DNA of 64,000 bases from JADLBR01 sp020847615 (GTDB lineage: Bacteria; Verrucomicrobiota; Verrucomicrobiia; JADLBR01). The position numbers were made by a program, and so were the translations under genes. The number at the start of each line of letters is the position of its first letter. The first letter of the stretch is position 1. Below, piece by piece: positions 41,813 through 50,405 of this stretch. A model generated the notes under the pieces. That model did not search any database, was not told where the DNA came from, and saw only the letters and a program-made list of their open reading frames with translations. Location of the stretch: positions 29,449 through 93,448 of the forward strand of contig JAPKHT010000011.1 in NCBI GenBank assembly GCA_026646655.1, written 5' to 3'.

Positions 41813-42561
41813 AGCCCGTCACGGGTCTGATGAAAGGCCGAACGGAGGCCCGCGTGAGCTGCATGGAGGCGTGCGTGCGCGGTGCGGCGCCGTTGCAGCG
41901 CCCGAGGATCGCGCGGCGCGAGGGCGGCCCGCTGGTGGTGTGCATCCACGGGATCCTCACGGGCCAGACGCAGCGATCGTGGTGCGACCGGTTCGAGGTG
42001 TGGGCGTGGGGGCAGAACCCCGCGGTCCACGTGCTGAAGAGAGAATACTGGGGCGGCCCGGTGCCGGCGATCAACTGCTGGCTCAGGAACCCGCTCCAGG
42101 CCCGCGCGCTGGCCGACGAGATCCTGGCGTTCGCGCGCGCGGGGGCCGGGCCGGTCTCCATCATCGCGCATAGCAACGGCTGCGACATCGCGCTCAAGAC
42201 GGCACACCGCCTCAGCGCCCTGGGCATGGGCCTGAGGTCTTTGGTGCTCATCGGCGGGGCGTGCGATTCCGACGTCATCCGCGGCGGCGTCTGGCAGCTC
42301 GTCGACGGCGGCGGGCTGGAGCGCGCGATCGCCTACTCCTCGGCGGCCGACGCCGCGGTGCGCAGCCGCTGGATCTGGCCCTACGGCCGGCTCGGCTTCA
42401 CCGGGTGGACGATGGATGGGCTGGCCAAGACCGGGCCGAAGATTTTCACGCGGTGGTTCACGCCATACGCTCATTCCGAGTACTTCGCCGCCGATCGCAT
42501 CGAGAAGACCTTCGACCGGGCGTGGCGCGACTGCGGCCTTCCCTACGAGGTGCCGCTGTGA
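41809..42561 (+). CDS. Alpha/beta-hydrolase in the lysis region
   Basis: 250 residues. Alpha/beta-hydrolase fold: oxyanion loop VVCIHGIL (His47-Gly48), nucleophile elbow IIAHSNG with Ser122, likely acid Asp181 in AYSSAADAAV, and His222 in YAHSEYF. Lipase or esterase class; no signal peptide. In mycobacteriophages a hydrolase (LysB) next to the holin cuts envelope lipids. Here a similar role on outer-membrane or other lipids is possible, but the host would be Gram-negative and a different substrate is likely. Translationally coupled (ATGA, GTGA) to its neighbours. Confidence 0.8.
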   Translation: MKPVTGLMKGRTEARVSCMEACVRGAAPLQRPRIARREGGPLVVCIHGILTGQTQRSWCDRFEVWAWGQNPAVHVLKREYWGGPVPAINCWLRNPLQARALADEILAFARAGAGPVSIIAHSNGCDIALKTAHRLSALGMGLRSLVLIGGACDSDVIRGGVWQLVDGGGLERAIAYSSAADAAVRSRWIWPYGRLGFTGWTMDGLAKTGPKIFTRWFTPYAHSEYFAADRIEKTFDRAWRDCGLPYEVPL

Positions 42562-42728
42562 AAAGCCCGGCCGACAAGAAAGACGATGGGCCGGAGCCGC
42601 GCGCCCGCGACAAGCAATTTGAGTGCGGGCGCTGCAATGGGCGCGGGTTCGTGTTCCACCACGACATCTACACCGCCACGCGCATCAGTTGCCCGGCGTG
42701 CGGCGGGTCGGGAAAGGTCAGATCCTGA
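42558..42728 (+). CDS. DnaJ-type zinc-finger protein (56 residues)
   Basis: Starts at a GTG overlapping the hydrolase stop. Two CxxCxGxG repeats, CGRCNGRGFVF and CPACGGSGKV, form the DnaJ-type zinc-binding hairpin. Stand-alone, so a chaperone- or partner-binding role rather than a J-domain. TGATG overlap with the next gene. Confidence 0.75.
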   Translation: MKSPADKKDDGPEPRARDKQFECGRCNGRGFVFHHDIYTATRISCPACGGSGKVRS

Positions 42729-42907
42729 TGGGCTCGATACGCGACCAGGTCTTTCGGGAGGCGGAGGAGCGCAAGCCGAGCTTCACGCTGGATCGCCGCG
42801 TGGGGCCATTTCCGCGCAAGACCAGGCGACAGCAGCTCCGGGAGCTGGCGTCGGACCCCGAGGTCCGCAAGCAGCTGGACAAGATCAGGCAAGGAGGCTC
42901 GGCATGA
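42728..42907 (+). CDS. Small basic prophage protein, unknown
   Basis: 59 residues, highly charged and helical (QVFREAEERKPSFTLDRRVG, KTRRQQLRELASDPEVRKQL). Overlaps at both ends. No family recognised. Confidence 0.6.
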   Translation: MGSIRDQVFREAEERKPSFTLDRRVGPFPRKTRRQQLRELASDPEVRKQLDKIRQGGSA

Positions 42908-43467
42908 TGACGTCCCAGAATCGGCCGAGGCCGACGGACGACGATATCCGGCGTGCGCTCTCCGCGCACCGCCAGGAGAATCACCCCGGCGTGATCCTGG
43001 TGGGCTTCCGTCCGTGGTTCGTTGGCAACCGACCCGGGAACGAGCGCGGCATATACGACGACGCCATCGTCATCCACTCGCCCGTGGTGACAGCGGCCTT
43101 CAACGCAAACACCGACCCCAGCATCTTCCGCAAAGGCAGCGGCACCGGCGCGAGAAAGGGCGTCGCTGTCCTCAAGCCAGGGCTGTGGTCCTTCACCGTC
43201 GGACTCCACCGGGGCGAGTACACGGCGCTGCGGCAGATGGGCAACTTCACCGTCGTCCGCGACGGCGACCCGCCCTACGAGGACACGGGGGATTATTTCG
43301 GGATCAACATCCACCGCGGATCCCACGGCTCCACATCCAGCCTCGGGTGCCAGACCATCCACCCAGGCCAATGGGAGGCCTTCATCTCCACGGTGCGATC
43401 CCAGATGAGGCGGTTCGGGCAGCACGTCATCCTGTACGCCCTGGTCGATTGGAAAGAGGTCGCGTGA
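42904..43467 (+). CDS. L,D-transpeptidase-like (YkuD-type) enzyme, putative endolysin
   Basis: 187 residues. Core motif DYFGINIHRGSHGSTSSLGC QTI: His137, then Ser-x-Gly-Cys with Cys149, the catalytic pattern of YkuD-type peptidoglycan transpeptidases/carboxypeptidases. The N-terminal half is beta-rich (GVILVGFRPWFVG, GIYDDAIVIHSPVV). No signal peptide, so export would need the holin. It lies directly after the small membrane and hydrolase genes, so it most likely cuts or remodels the host wall at lysis. Confidence 0.7.
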   Translation: MMTSQNRPRPTDDDIRRALSAHRQENHPGVILVGFRPWFVGNRPGNERGIYDDAIVIHSPVVTAAFNANTDPSIFRKGSGTGARKGVAVLKPGLWSFTVGLHRGEYTALRQMGNFTVVRDGDPPYEDTGDYFGINIHRGSHGSTSSLGCQTIHPGQWEAFISTVRSQMRRFGQHVILYALVDWKEVA

Positions 43468-43910
43468 TCCCGAGGGCAGCCATCGACACGGCGGCGATCA
43501 TGGCCGCGGGGGCGATCTCGCAGCTGGAGCTCGTGAGCGCCTCGGCGGTCACGCAGTGGCTCTGGGGCGCCGTGGGCGTGGCGGCGATGGTCAAGCTGGG
43601 GCTCGATATCAAGAACGGATTGCCCGGCCAGAGGGCGCAGGCGCGCGCGATTGTCGGCCAACCGATCCAGGTCGAGGAGGCCGATCTGCCGGCCACGCGC
43701 AAGGAGTGCGACAGGCGCCACCACGAGACCTCCCGCGAGATCGCCGGTGTCTCGGGGCGGATGGATCGCATGGAGGAGGAGATCCGCGAGAGCAACCGGC
43801 GCGTCCACGAGCGCATGGACAAGCTCGTCGAGACAGTCGGCGCGAAATTCGAGGGCCTGCGCAGCGACATCGGGGTCCTGGGCGGCGAGATACGGAGGAT
43901 CAAGGGATGA
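43464..43910 (+). CDS. Membrane/coiled-coil protein, possible spanin or Mu gp-type accessory
   Basis: 148 residues from a GTG overlapping the previous stop. Hydrophobic stretch LWGAVGVAAMVKLGL, then a long coiled-coil (ETSREIAGVSGRMDRMEEEI through VGAKFEGLRSDIGVLGGEIR). The layout (membrane helix plus coiled-coil) fits an inner-membrane spanin-like component. ATGA overlap with the next gene. Confidence 0.65.
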   Translation: MIPRAAIDTAAIMAAGAISQLELVSASAVTQWLWGAVGVAAMVKLGLDIKNGLPGQRAQARAIVGQPIQVEEADLPATRKECDRRHHETSREIAGVSGRMDRMEEEIRESNRRVHERMDKLVETVGAKFEGLRSDIGVLGGEIRRIKG

Positions 43911-44122
43911 CCAAGAGGGCGCTGTATTTCCTGAGGCTCCACGACCCGCAGCCGGTGCGCTTCGACCTTCTCCTGGAGGAGCTGAGGCTGGAGGGCCCCT
44001 GTTCCGAGGAGTCGCTGCGCCACGCCCTGCACGAGCTCAAGACCAGGGGCTACGCGGTCGACAGGCTCGACGATTTTCAGACCGAGCGATGGGAGCTCAC
44101 CGCCAAGGGGAGGGGCGCGTGA
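43907..44122 (+). CDS. Winged-helix-like small protein
   Basis: 71 residues (MTKRALYFLRLHDPQPVRFD, LLLEELRLEGPCSEESLRHA, LHELKTRGYAVDRLDDFQTE). The pattern is that of a compact winged-helix DNA-binding domain. It lies just before the small terminase, like the small Mu genes before gp27. Confidence 0.6.
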   Translation: MTKRALYFLRLHDPQPVRFDLLLEELRLEGPCSEESLRHALHELKTRGYAVDRLDDFQTERWELTAKGRGA

Positions 44123-44674
44123 ATGGGAGCCAGGAGCGATTCTCTCGCCGCGGAGCTGGGGCGCAAGGGCAAGCTCGAGGAGTACTTCGACTGGTGTGCC
44201 TCGTCGCGGCCGCCGCCGTCTCAGAAGCTCAAGAGGATCAAGGGCTGGGGCATCGAGACATCCGAATCGGCGATCTGGCGGCTGCACAGGAGCGGGGAGG
44301 CTTTCCTCTGGCGTCACCGCGCCGGCCTGGCTGCGAAGGCGGCCCGGGACAAGACCACGCCCCGGGAGATCCAGGGCGCGATGCGGGAGGCGATCCTAGA
44401 CCAGGCCTACGACGAGGTGGTCGGCAGCCTCACGCACCGGGAGCTCATGGACCACATGGTCTGCCAGCACGAGGCGGAGAAGCTGGCCTTCCAGAAAAAG
44501 AAACTCGCGGTGCAGGCGCGGCTCAAGCGGCGCGACCAGTCGCTGCAGATGAGGAAACTCAAGACGCGCATCGAGGCGGCGCTCGACGCGCTCTCCGAGG
44601 AGATCGGGAAGAACGGCGCGGCGCAGAAGCATTTCGACGCGATGCGCGCGGCGCTTCGGGAGGCGCGGGCGTGA
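44123..44674 (+). CDS. Mu gp27-like small terminase (DUF3486)
   Basis: 183 residues. ARSDSLAAELGRKGKLEEYF followed by PSQKLKRIKGWGIETSESAI and a long helical part is the DUF3486 (Mu gp27) pattern. It should recognise phage ends and hand DNA to the large terminase. The ATG follows the previous stop without a gap; GTGA overlap with the next gene. Confidence 0.8.
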   Translation: MGARSDSLAAELGRKGKLEEYFDWCASSRPPPSQKLKRIKGWGIETSESAIWRLHRSGEAFLWRHRAGLAAKAARDKTTPREIQGAMREAILDQAYDEVVGSLTHRELMDHMVCQHEAEKLAFQKKKLAVQARLKRRDQSLQMRKLKTRIEAALDALSEEIGKNGAAQKHFDAMRAALREARA

Positions 44675-46728
44675 GGGCCATCGACCAGGTGGAGGCGCGG
44701 CTCAAGAGGGGCGCGGCCCCGGCCGTGAGCGCCCCGTCGCGCGGGAGCTTCGGTGAGTTCCTCGAGAAAGACGCGCGGGTGCCCGCCGGCGGCGGGGAGC
44801 ACGGCCCGTACACCTTCGCCGGGCGCGAGGCGCTGGCGGCGATCGTCGCGGCCATCGACCGCGTCATCAACGACAAGGTGACGGAGTCGACGATCGCGGT
44901 GGCCGGCGGTGCGCAATTCGGCAAGACCATCCTAGAGCTGAACCTGGCGGCGTACTGCACCGGGCAGCGCTTCCTGGCCTACGGGCTCTTTCTGCCGGAC
45001 AAAGATCTGGCGGAGAACATCGTCGACGCGAAGTTCCGCCCAGACGTCGTGGACCAGATCCCGTGGTTTGCCGAGATGGTGCAGATCGGCCGCGCGGTCA
45101 ACAAGAGCGGCAAGGCGGTCAACAAGAAGGGGGCCTTCACCGTCACCGACGGGCGGCGCCGCTCGCTCGGGATGGCGCTGGGTCTACAGAAGATCCCGAC
45201 GACCTTCACCTTCGACATCACGGCGCAGGACGAGGTCGACGACATCCCGGAGCGGACCGCGAAGTTCGTCCGCGGCCGCATGACTTCCTCCCAACTGCGC
45301 TTCTCGCTCAAGATCGGCACCCAGCGCGTGGCGGGGCGCGGGATGCACAGGGCGTGGAAGGACGGCAGCCAGGGCGCTATCCTGCTAGGGCCGGCCACCG
45401 ATAGGCCGGGGTTCGAGCCGTCGCAGGTGGTGGAATCCGCGCCGGATGGCTGGCTCAATCCGGAGGAGGCGTTTCCCGGGATCGTGCGCCTGGCCATGGA
45501 CGGCGCGCCGTCGCCATCGGACCCGAAGCTCACCTGGGCGGGGGATTTCCGGCACGACGAGAGGCCCGAGGACACCGTCGCGGCGCACCACCCGGACAAT
45601 ATCTACTACCTCGCGCACCCGGAGACCGGGGAGCCGCTGGACCGCGGTCGCCCGGTCTGGCACCACCGCCGCCCCGAGCGGCTGGCGATGCGCAACCAGA
45701 GCTTCCGCGTGTCGCAGCTCGGGATCGGCGCGATCGGGCTCTCGCAGGTCGTCGCGCAGTTTACCCTGGCGGTGCGCGACCCCGAGGAGATGACGGTGTT
45801 CCGCTGCGACGTGCTGGGCCTGCCCCAGAGCACCTCGCAGCGGCTCACCCCGGAGATCATCGCCCGCGCGCGTTCCGCGGATCCCTTCGACATGCGCATG
45901 GCCGCGGAGAAGGGACGCGCTCTCTTCGGCGGCCTGGACGTAGGGGACAAATGCTGGCTCTGGGTCCGCGAGGCCGAGGGGCCCGCGCGCAAGCGCGCCG
46001 TCTACCTGGGGAGCTTTGCCGCCGCCGACATGGAGCGCCGCGCGACGGAGCTGTTCCGCGCCATGGGCATGCGTTGCCTTCTCATCGACCAGCGCCCGCT
46101 GGTGACCGAGGCGCGCGCGGTGGCCCTGGAGATCAACGGCCTATCCTCGCTGTCGCGCTGGCCGGCGGTGCCGACCGGCGACAACGGGATCTCGCTGCCC
46201 GGCGGGCTCTCGTGGACCGTCATGGGCGGCCAGGGGCGCTGGGCCGGGCTGAAGTGCGCGGTGGTGCGCTTCGACAAGAAGGCGATCGGCGCCGGCGTCG
46301 AGCAGGGCTTCGACGTCTTCGAGCACGACGGCCAGACGAAGTTCGTGCCGCTTATCCGCTGCAACCGCTTCGAGACCATCGATGCGGCCGTGCGCGAATT
46401 CCTCACCCCACTCGAGGGAGTCTCCGACGTGGCCGGCGGGCAGATCCGCACCGAGCCGGCGATGCTCCTGCCGCGGGGCGGGCTCCCGATACTCGCGTCC
46501 TGCGAGGAGCACCTCCTGGTGGGCAGCGAGCGCGAGCGCGGCGCCGACGGGTCCGCGGGCGATTACGTCGACGCTTGCGCGAACCACCTGCTCCTGGCCG
46601 ACGGGTACTCCGCGCTCGCCGAGCGCGTCGGGGCAGAGGGCGGCGCCGGGAAGTTCGCCTGGGAGCGGATCTGGGACCGGGCGACCAACGGGCGGCGCGC
46701 GCGGGCCGGCAGGAGGGTCTTCGCGTGA
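44671..46728 (+). CDS. Mu gp28-like large terminase
   Basis: 685 residues. Walker A is GGAQFGKT within AVAGGAQFGKTILELNLAAY. The Walker B/acidic region is FDITAQDEVDDIPERTAKF, followed by the coupling segment KIGTQRVAGRGMHRAW. Large C-terminal nuclease half with spaced acidic residues (VDACANHLLLADGYSAL near the end). Packages DNA by headful cutting in adjacent host DNA in Mu. About 685 residues is longer than Mu gp28 (about 550). Starts at a GTG overlapping the small-terminase stop and ends in a GTGA overlap with the portal gene. Confidence 0.85.
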   Translation: MRAIDQVEARLKRGAAPAVSAPSRGSFGEFLEKDARVPAGGGEHGPYTFAGREALAAIVAAIDRVINDKVTESTIAVAGGAQFGKTILELNLAAYCTGQRFLAYGLFLPDKDLAENIVDAKFRPDVVDQIPWFAEMVQIGRAVNKSGKAVNKKGAFTVTDGRRRSLGMALGLQKIPTTFTFDITAQDEVDDIPERTAKFVRGRMTSSQLRFSLKIGTQRVAGRGMHRAWKDGSQGAILLGPATDRPGFEPSQVVESAPDGWLNPEEAFPGIVRLAMDGAPSPSDPKLTWAGDFRHDERPEDTVAAHHPDNIYYLAHPETGEPLDRGRPVWHHRRPERLAMRNQSFRVSQLGIGAIGLSQVVAQFTLAVRDPEEMTVFRCDVLGLPQSTSQRLTPEIIARARSADPFDMRMAAEKGRALFGGLDVGDKCWLWVREAEGPARKRAVYLGSFAAADMERRATELFRAMGMRCLLIDQRPLVTEARAVALEINGLSSLSRWPAVPTGDNGISLPGGLSWTVMGGQGRWAGLKCAVVRFDKKAIGAGVEQGFDVFEHDGQTKFVPLIRCNRFETIDAAVREFLTPLEGVSDVAGGQIRTEPAMLLPRGGLPILASCEEHLLVGSERERGADGSAGDYVDACANHLLLADGYSALAERVGAEGGAGKFAWERIWDRATNGRRARAGRRVFA

Positions 46729-49091
46729 AAACCACCGCGGCCAGAAGGCGCGCGAAGGCCCCCAGCAGCCCCGTGGCGCGCCCGGGGGTGTCCGGACCCC
46801 GCCCGGCCCACCAAAACGCGTTTGCAACTAGTTTCCGCGCGAATGCAAAACGGTCTGGCGCGGCCGCGGGTCGGGCCTCGGCCAGAAATGAGGCCGCCGG
46901 GGCCAGCGGGATGGCGGCGGCCCCCAAGAACGGCCACCTGAGCCCCCCGAGGGACCTGGGCCGTCGCTGGCGGCGTGTCCGGTACAACCCGATACGGAAT
47001 TTCACGCCCGAGAGGCTGACGGCGGCCCTGGAGCAGTTCGATCTCGGGTACCTTCGCGATGCGGCGCTGATCTGGGACGTGCTGGAGCGCCGCGACGACG
47101 TGCTCAAGAACGCGGGCCCGAAGCGCCGCAAGAGCGTCTCGCGCCAGGCCTGGGAGATCGTGGCGACCGAGAGGAGCCGCGCGGCGCTGCGCCAGAAGGA
47201 GGCCCTCGAGTACTTCTACAACAACGTGTCCGTCACCGACGCCATCAACGAGAACATGCGCGCGGGGTTCCCCCAGCTCGTGCGCGGGATGATGGACGCG
47301 CAGTTCCAGTACTTCGCGGTGCACGAGGTGGTGTGGAGGCCGGGGCCCGATGGGCTCACGGCGGAGCTGCGCAAGGTGCCGCTGTGGTTCTTCGAGAACC
47401 GCACCGGGAGGCTCCGCTACACCGGGCCCGAGCTGGCCTGGGACGGGGAGGACCTCGACGAGGACGGCTGGCTGGTGACCTGCGGCGACGGGATCATGGA
47501 GGCCGCCTCGGTGTGCTGCATGTTCAAGAGGTTCAGCCTGCAGGACTGGCTCAATTTCGGCGAGAAGTTCGGGCTGCCCGGCATCCACGGGGAGTGCGCG
47601 GCGGCCAAGGGCTCCGCGGAGTGGGACGACTTCACCGCGGCCCTGGAGAGTTTCGCCAACGACTGGATCATCGCGACGGCGGCCGGCAGCAAGATCAACC
47701 TGATCGAGGCCGGCAAGACCGGCGACGCGCCCTTCCAGCCGATGGTGGACCGCATGGACCGCAGGCTCGCCGCGCTGTGCCGCGGGGCGGATCTCTCCAG
47801 CCTCTCCCGGGACAAGGAGGGCGCGGGCGCGAGCCTCCAGGGCGACGAGACCGACACCCTGGTCGAGGACGATTGCGCGCTGGTGACCGAGACCCTCAAT
47901 GAGCAGATCGACAAGCGGGTCATCCGCCTGGTGTTCGGCCCGGCCGCCCCGGTGCTGGCCAACATCCGCATCAGCCCGCCCAAGAAGCGCGACATCGGCC
48001 AGGATCTCCAGGTCGACAGGTTCCTCCTCCAGCACGGCGCGCCCGTCTCGGTCGCCGACGCGCTGGAAAGATACGGGCGCCCGGCCCCGGACGCGGGCGA
48101 GGAGCTGCTCAGGGCGCCCAAACGCCAGGCGCCCGCCGCCTCCAAGACGCCAGCAGATCCCGCGGCCGATGCCGCCGCCAACGAGGCCGCCGGCCCGGAC
48201 GAGCCCGGGCTCGGCCTGTTCCTGGCCGAGGCCCGCGAGCTGCTTGCAACCGCCATGCACGAGGATCTGGCCCCGGTGCGCGACGCGCTCCGCAGGGCGG
48301 TATCAGGCGAGCTTTCCGACGGGGCGCTGGCCACGCTGCGGGACGCCTTGCCTGAGATCATGGCGGCGATGGATTCCGGCCAGACGGCCGCCGCGCTCGA
48401 GGCGATCGGCGGCGCCGCGCTCGCGGATGGCCTCGCCGGCGGGCCGGAGGTCGCGGCGGAGAACGAAGACGGCCATTGGATAACGCACAGGGGGAGGAGG
48501 ATCTTCATCAAAGACAAATCCCCCGCCCCCGAGGAGAGCGAGGTGACGGTAAAGGAGGCCGGCCCGAAGATCCCGGGCGAGCGCATCCCGCCCAGGCCGG
48601 GCGCCGCAACGGATGACAAGCTAGAGCGCCTCAGAGAAAGGGCGCGCGTGAAGGGCAAACTGAGCGCCGAAGATCAGCGCACGATCATCCGTGGGGTGGT
48701 GGCGAGGGCCGCAGATCCATCATATCAGACGGGAGCGGATTTCGGGGCGGTCTCCGACATCGCCATCGAAAAAGCCAAGGCCGCGGGAGAGGATCTCACC
48801 GGTTACGCCAAGAGGATCGAGCCGGATTTTATCCGGCACGAGAGGGCGCGCCACTTCGATCCGGCGACCGAAACATCCAGGGGACAAATCGCGCTTATCG
48901 ACCGCGATTTCGATGCTCTCCCCGACGTCCTCGATGTCCCGGATAACGTGGAGGAGTCCGGTTTCGATGCCGACGGCCAGCCGATGCTGCGATTTGAAAA
49001 ACGCTACCCTGATGGGTTCGTGATCATCGCCCAGGTCAGGAGGGGCAACAAGAGGCTGAGCCCAAAATCTTTCAGAAAGAGGAAATCATGA
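46725..49091 (+). CDS. DUF935 portal protein (Mu gp29-like) fused to a C-terminal nuclease-toxin domain
   Basis: 788 residues. Residues ~80-450 match the DUF935 portal: LGYLRDAALIWDVLERRDDV, QKEALEYFYNNVSVTDAINE, QFQYFAVHEVVWRPGPDG, WLVTCGDGIMEAASVCCMFK, FGLPGIHGECAAAKGSAEWD. A linker follows, then HWITHRGRRIFIKD (584-597), a segment frequent before toxin domains in phage head proteins. Residues ~670-788 look like a PBECR (barnase/EndoU/colicin E5-like) domain: DFIRHERARHFDPA, QIALIDRDFDALPDVLDVPD, MLRFEKRYPDGFVIIAQVRR. His705/His710 and a Lys-rich tail are candidate active residues. The N-terminal 80 residues are low-complexity; an internal start is possible. Confidence 0.82.
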   Translation: MKTTAARRRAKAPSSPVARPGVSGPRPAHQNAFATSFRANAKRSGAAAGRASARNEAAGASGMAAAPKNGHLSPPRDLGRRWRRVRYNPIRNFTPERLTAALEQFDLGYLRDAALIWDVLERRDDVLKNAGPKRRKSVSRQAWEIVATERSRAALRQKEALEYFYNNVSVTDAINENMRAGFPQLVRGMMDAQFQYFAVHEVVWRPGPDGLTAELRKVPLWFFENRTGRLRYTGPELAWDGEDLDEDGWLVTCGDGIMEAASVCCMFKRFSLQDWLNFGEKFGLPGIHGECAAAKGSAEWDDFTAALESFANDWIIATAAGSKINLIEAGKTGDAPFQPMVDRMDRRLAALCRGADLSSLSRDKEGAGASLQGDETDTLVEDDCALVTETLNEQIDKRVIRLVFGPAAPVLANIRISPPKKRDIGQDLQVDRFLLQHGAPVSVADALERYGRPAPDAGEELLRAPKRQAPAASKTPADPAADAAANEAAGPDEPGLGLFLAEARELLATAMHEDLAPVRDALRRAVSGELSDGALATLRDALPEIMAAMDSGQTAAALEAIGGAALADGLAGGPEVAAENEDGHWITHRGRRIFIKDKSPAPEESEVTVKEAGPKIPGERIPPRPGAATDDKLERLRERARVKGKLSAEDQRTIIRGVVARAADPSYQTGADFGAVSDIAIEKAKAAGEDLTGYAKRIEPDFIRHERARHFDPATETSRGQIALIDRDFDALPDVLDVPDNVEESGFDADGQPMLRFEKRYPDGFVIIAQVRRGNKRLSPKSFRKRKS

Positions 49092-50356
49092 AGGAGTCCG
49101 GCTGCCGCGTGATCGAGATCCTTGGGCTCTACGTCCGAAACGCCACCGGACATCCTCTGCTCCACTGTAATCCTTTCGGCCGGCACCGTCAATTGCGACC
49201 CTCGGCCGCCAACGACTCCACCCGGCTCTGTGGCATCGGCGCGACCAACGAGCTCTCCGAGGGCGAGTGGCAGCGGATCAGCGCGTACGGGGATTTCCCG
49301 AACGAGGTGGGCCTGCAGCGCGTGAGGCGGGAGGACGCGGAGGCGATGGTCTCGGCGTTCAACTCGTTCCGCGGCCGGCTGGGGCGCATGTTCCGCGGGC
49401 TGCCGATATTCGCCGGCCACCCGGACGTGGACCCGGTCCGGTATAAGGACCACCGCCGCTACGGCAAGATCGAGGAGCTCGACGCGCGCGATGACGGGCT
49501 CTACGGCCGCGTGGCCTGGAACTCCCTGGGCCTGGAGAACCTCAAGGAGGGCTACCTGCTCTATCCCTCCCCGCGCTGGTTCCTCAAGGCGGACGGGCGC
49601 CACGTGCGGCCCGACGAGCTGATTTCGGTTGGGCTGACCAACCGGCCCAACATCCCGGGGGATCCCTGGGCGAAGAACGACGCCGGCGACGGCGTTGGAA
49701 ACCCAAACACAGAAGGAGACGACACCATGCCACAGTGGCTCAGAGACATGTTGCTCGCCGCGGGGATCATCAAACCCGAGGCGTCCAACGAGGAGGACAT
49801 CAAAGGGGCCGTGAGGGGCCTCATCGACGGCCGCGCGGCCGCCGCCAACGAGAAGACGGAGGCCGAGGGGCGCGCCACGGCCATCGCGACGGAGCGCGAC
49901 GCGCTCAGGGCGGAGCGCGACGGCCTCAATACCCAGTTGGCCGCCGCCAACGAGCGGGCGACCTGCCTGGCGGCCGAACGGGACGCGCAGCGCGAGGCGC
50001 GCGTCGACGCGGAACTCCGGGGGCTCCATGCCACCGGGAGAGTGGCCCCGGTGGACGCGGCGGCGCGGAGGACCGAGCTGCTGGCCTGCGAGAACGAGGG
50101 GGCCCTCAAGGCCCGACTCGACACCCTCCACGCGGCCAAGCCCGCCATGAAGACCGAGGCCCGCACCCGCGGCCTGGGCGAGCGGGCCGCCGCCGCCAAC
50201 GAGGAGCGCACCCGCCGCGCCGCGGTCAACGAGGCGGTCGCCGCCCGCATGAAGGAGGGGGGGCTGACCTACGGCCAGGCCTTCTCCGCGGTCAAGCGCG
50301 ACCCGAGGTACAAGGCGATTTTCGACGCGATGAGGAAGCCCGGGTCGGGCGACTGA
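49088..50356 (+). CDS. Mu gpI-like head protease with built-in scaffold
   Basis: 422 residues; ATGA overlap with the portal stop. ISAYGDFPNEVGLQRVRRED, FRGLPIFAGHPDVDPVRYKD and GLENLKEGYLLYPSPRWFLK match the Mu I protein family (prohead protease). Residues ~214-422 are a separate helical part (EKTEAEGRATAIATERDALR AERDGLNTQLAAANERAT) like a scaffold, with its own start at 49727. The first ~48 residues (VIEILGLYVRNATGHPLLHC) do not resemble the family. Confidence 0.82.
   Translation: MKESGCRVIEILGLYVRNATGHPLLHCNPFGRHRQLRPSAANDSTRLCGIGATNELSEGEWQRISAYGDFPNEVGLQRVRREDAEAMVSAFNSFRGRLGRMFRGLPIFAGHPDVDPVRYKDHRRYGKIEELDARDDGLYGRVAWNSLGLENLKEGYLLYPSPRWFLKADGRHVRPDELISVGLTNRPNIPGDPWAKNDAGDGVGNPNTEGDDTMPQWLRDMLLAAGIIKPEASNEEDIKGAVRGLIDGRAAAANEKTEAEGRATAIATERDALRAERDGLNTQLAAANERATCLAAERDAQREARVDAELRGLHATGRVAPVDAAARRTELLACENEGALKARLDTLHAAKPAMKTEARTRGLGERAAAANEERTRRAAVNEAVAARMKEGGLTYGQAFSAVKRDPRYKAIFDAMRKPGSGD
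49727..50356 (+). CDS. Nested scaffold protein (Mu gpZ-like), internal start
   Basis: In-frame start inside the protease gene: AGAAGGAGACGACACC ATG, a strong Shine-Dalgarno (AAGGAG) 8 bp before ATG 49727. Gives 209 residues (MPQWLRDMLLAAGIIKPEAS), a helical scaffold sharing the C-terminus with the protease, as Mu I and Z and lambda C and Nu3 do. Confidence 0.7.
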   Translation: MPQWLRDMLLAAGIIKPEASNEEDIKGAVRGLIDGRAAAANEKTEAEGRATAIATERDALRAERDGLNTQLAAANERATCLAAERDAQREARVDAELRGLHATGRVAPVDAAARRTELLACENEGALKARLDTLHAAKPAMKTEARTRGLGERAAAANEERTRRAAVNEAVAARMKEGGLTYGQAFSAVKRDPRYKAIFDAMRKPGSGD

Positions 50357-50405
50357 GTCGGGATCGAAGGCAAGGACGAACAACGAGCAAAGGAGACAGA
50401 CGAAG

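Noticed and set aside
43651..44670. Upstream extension of the large terminase frame
   Set aside because: Overlaps three other real genes out of frame; the GTG at 44671 overlapping the small-terminase stop fits the pattern of the operon.
49088..49230. Frameshift at the start of the protease gene
   Set aside because: The first ~48 residues are unlike the family, but the frame is open and coupled to the portal stop; no clear continuation was found in another frame.
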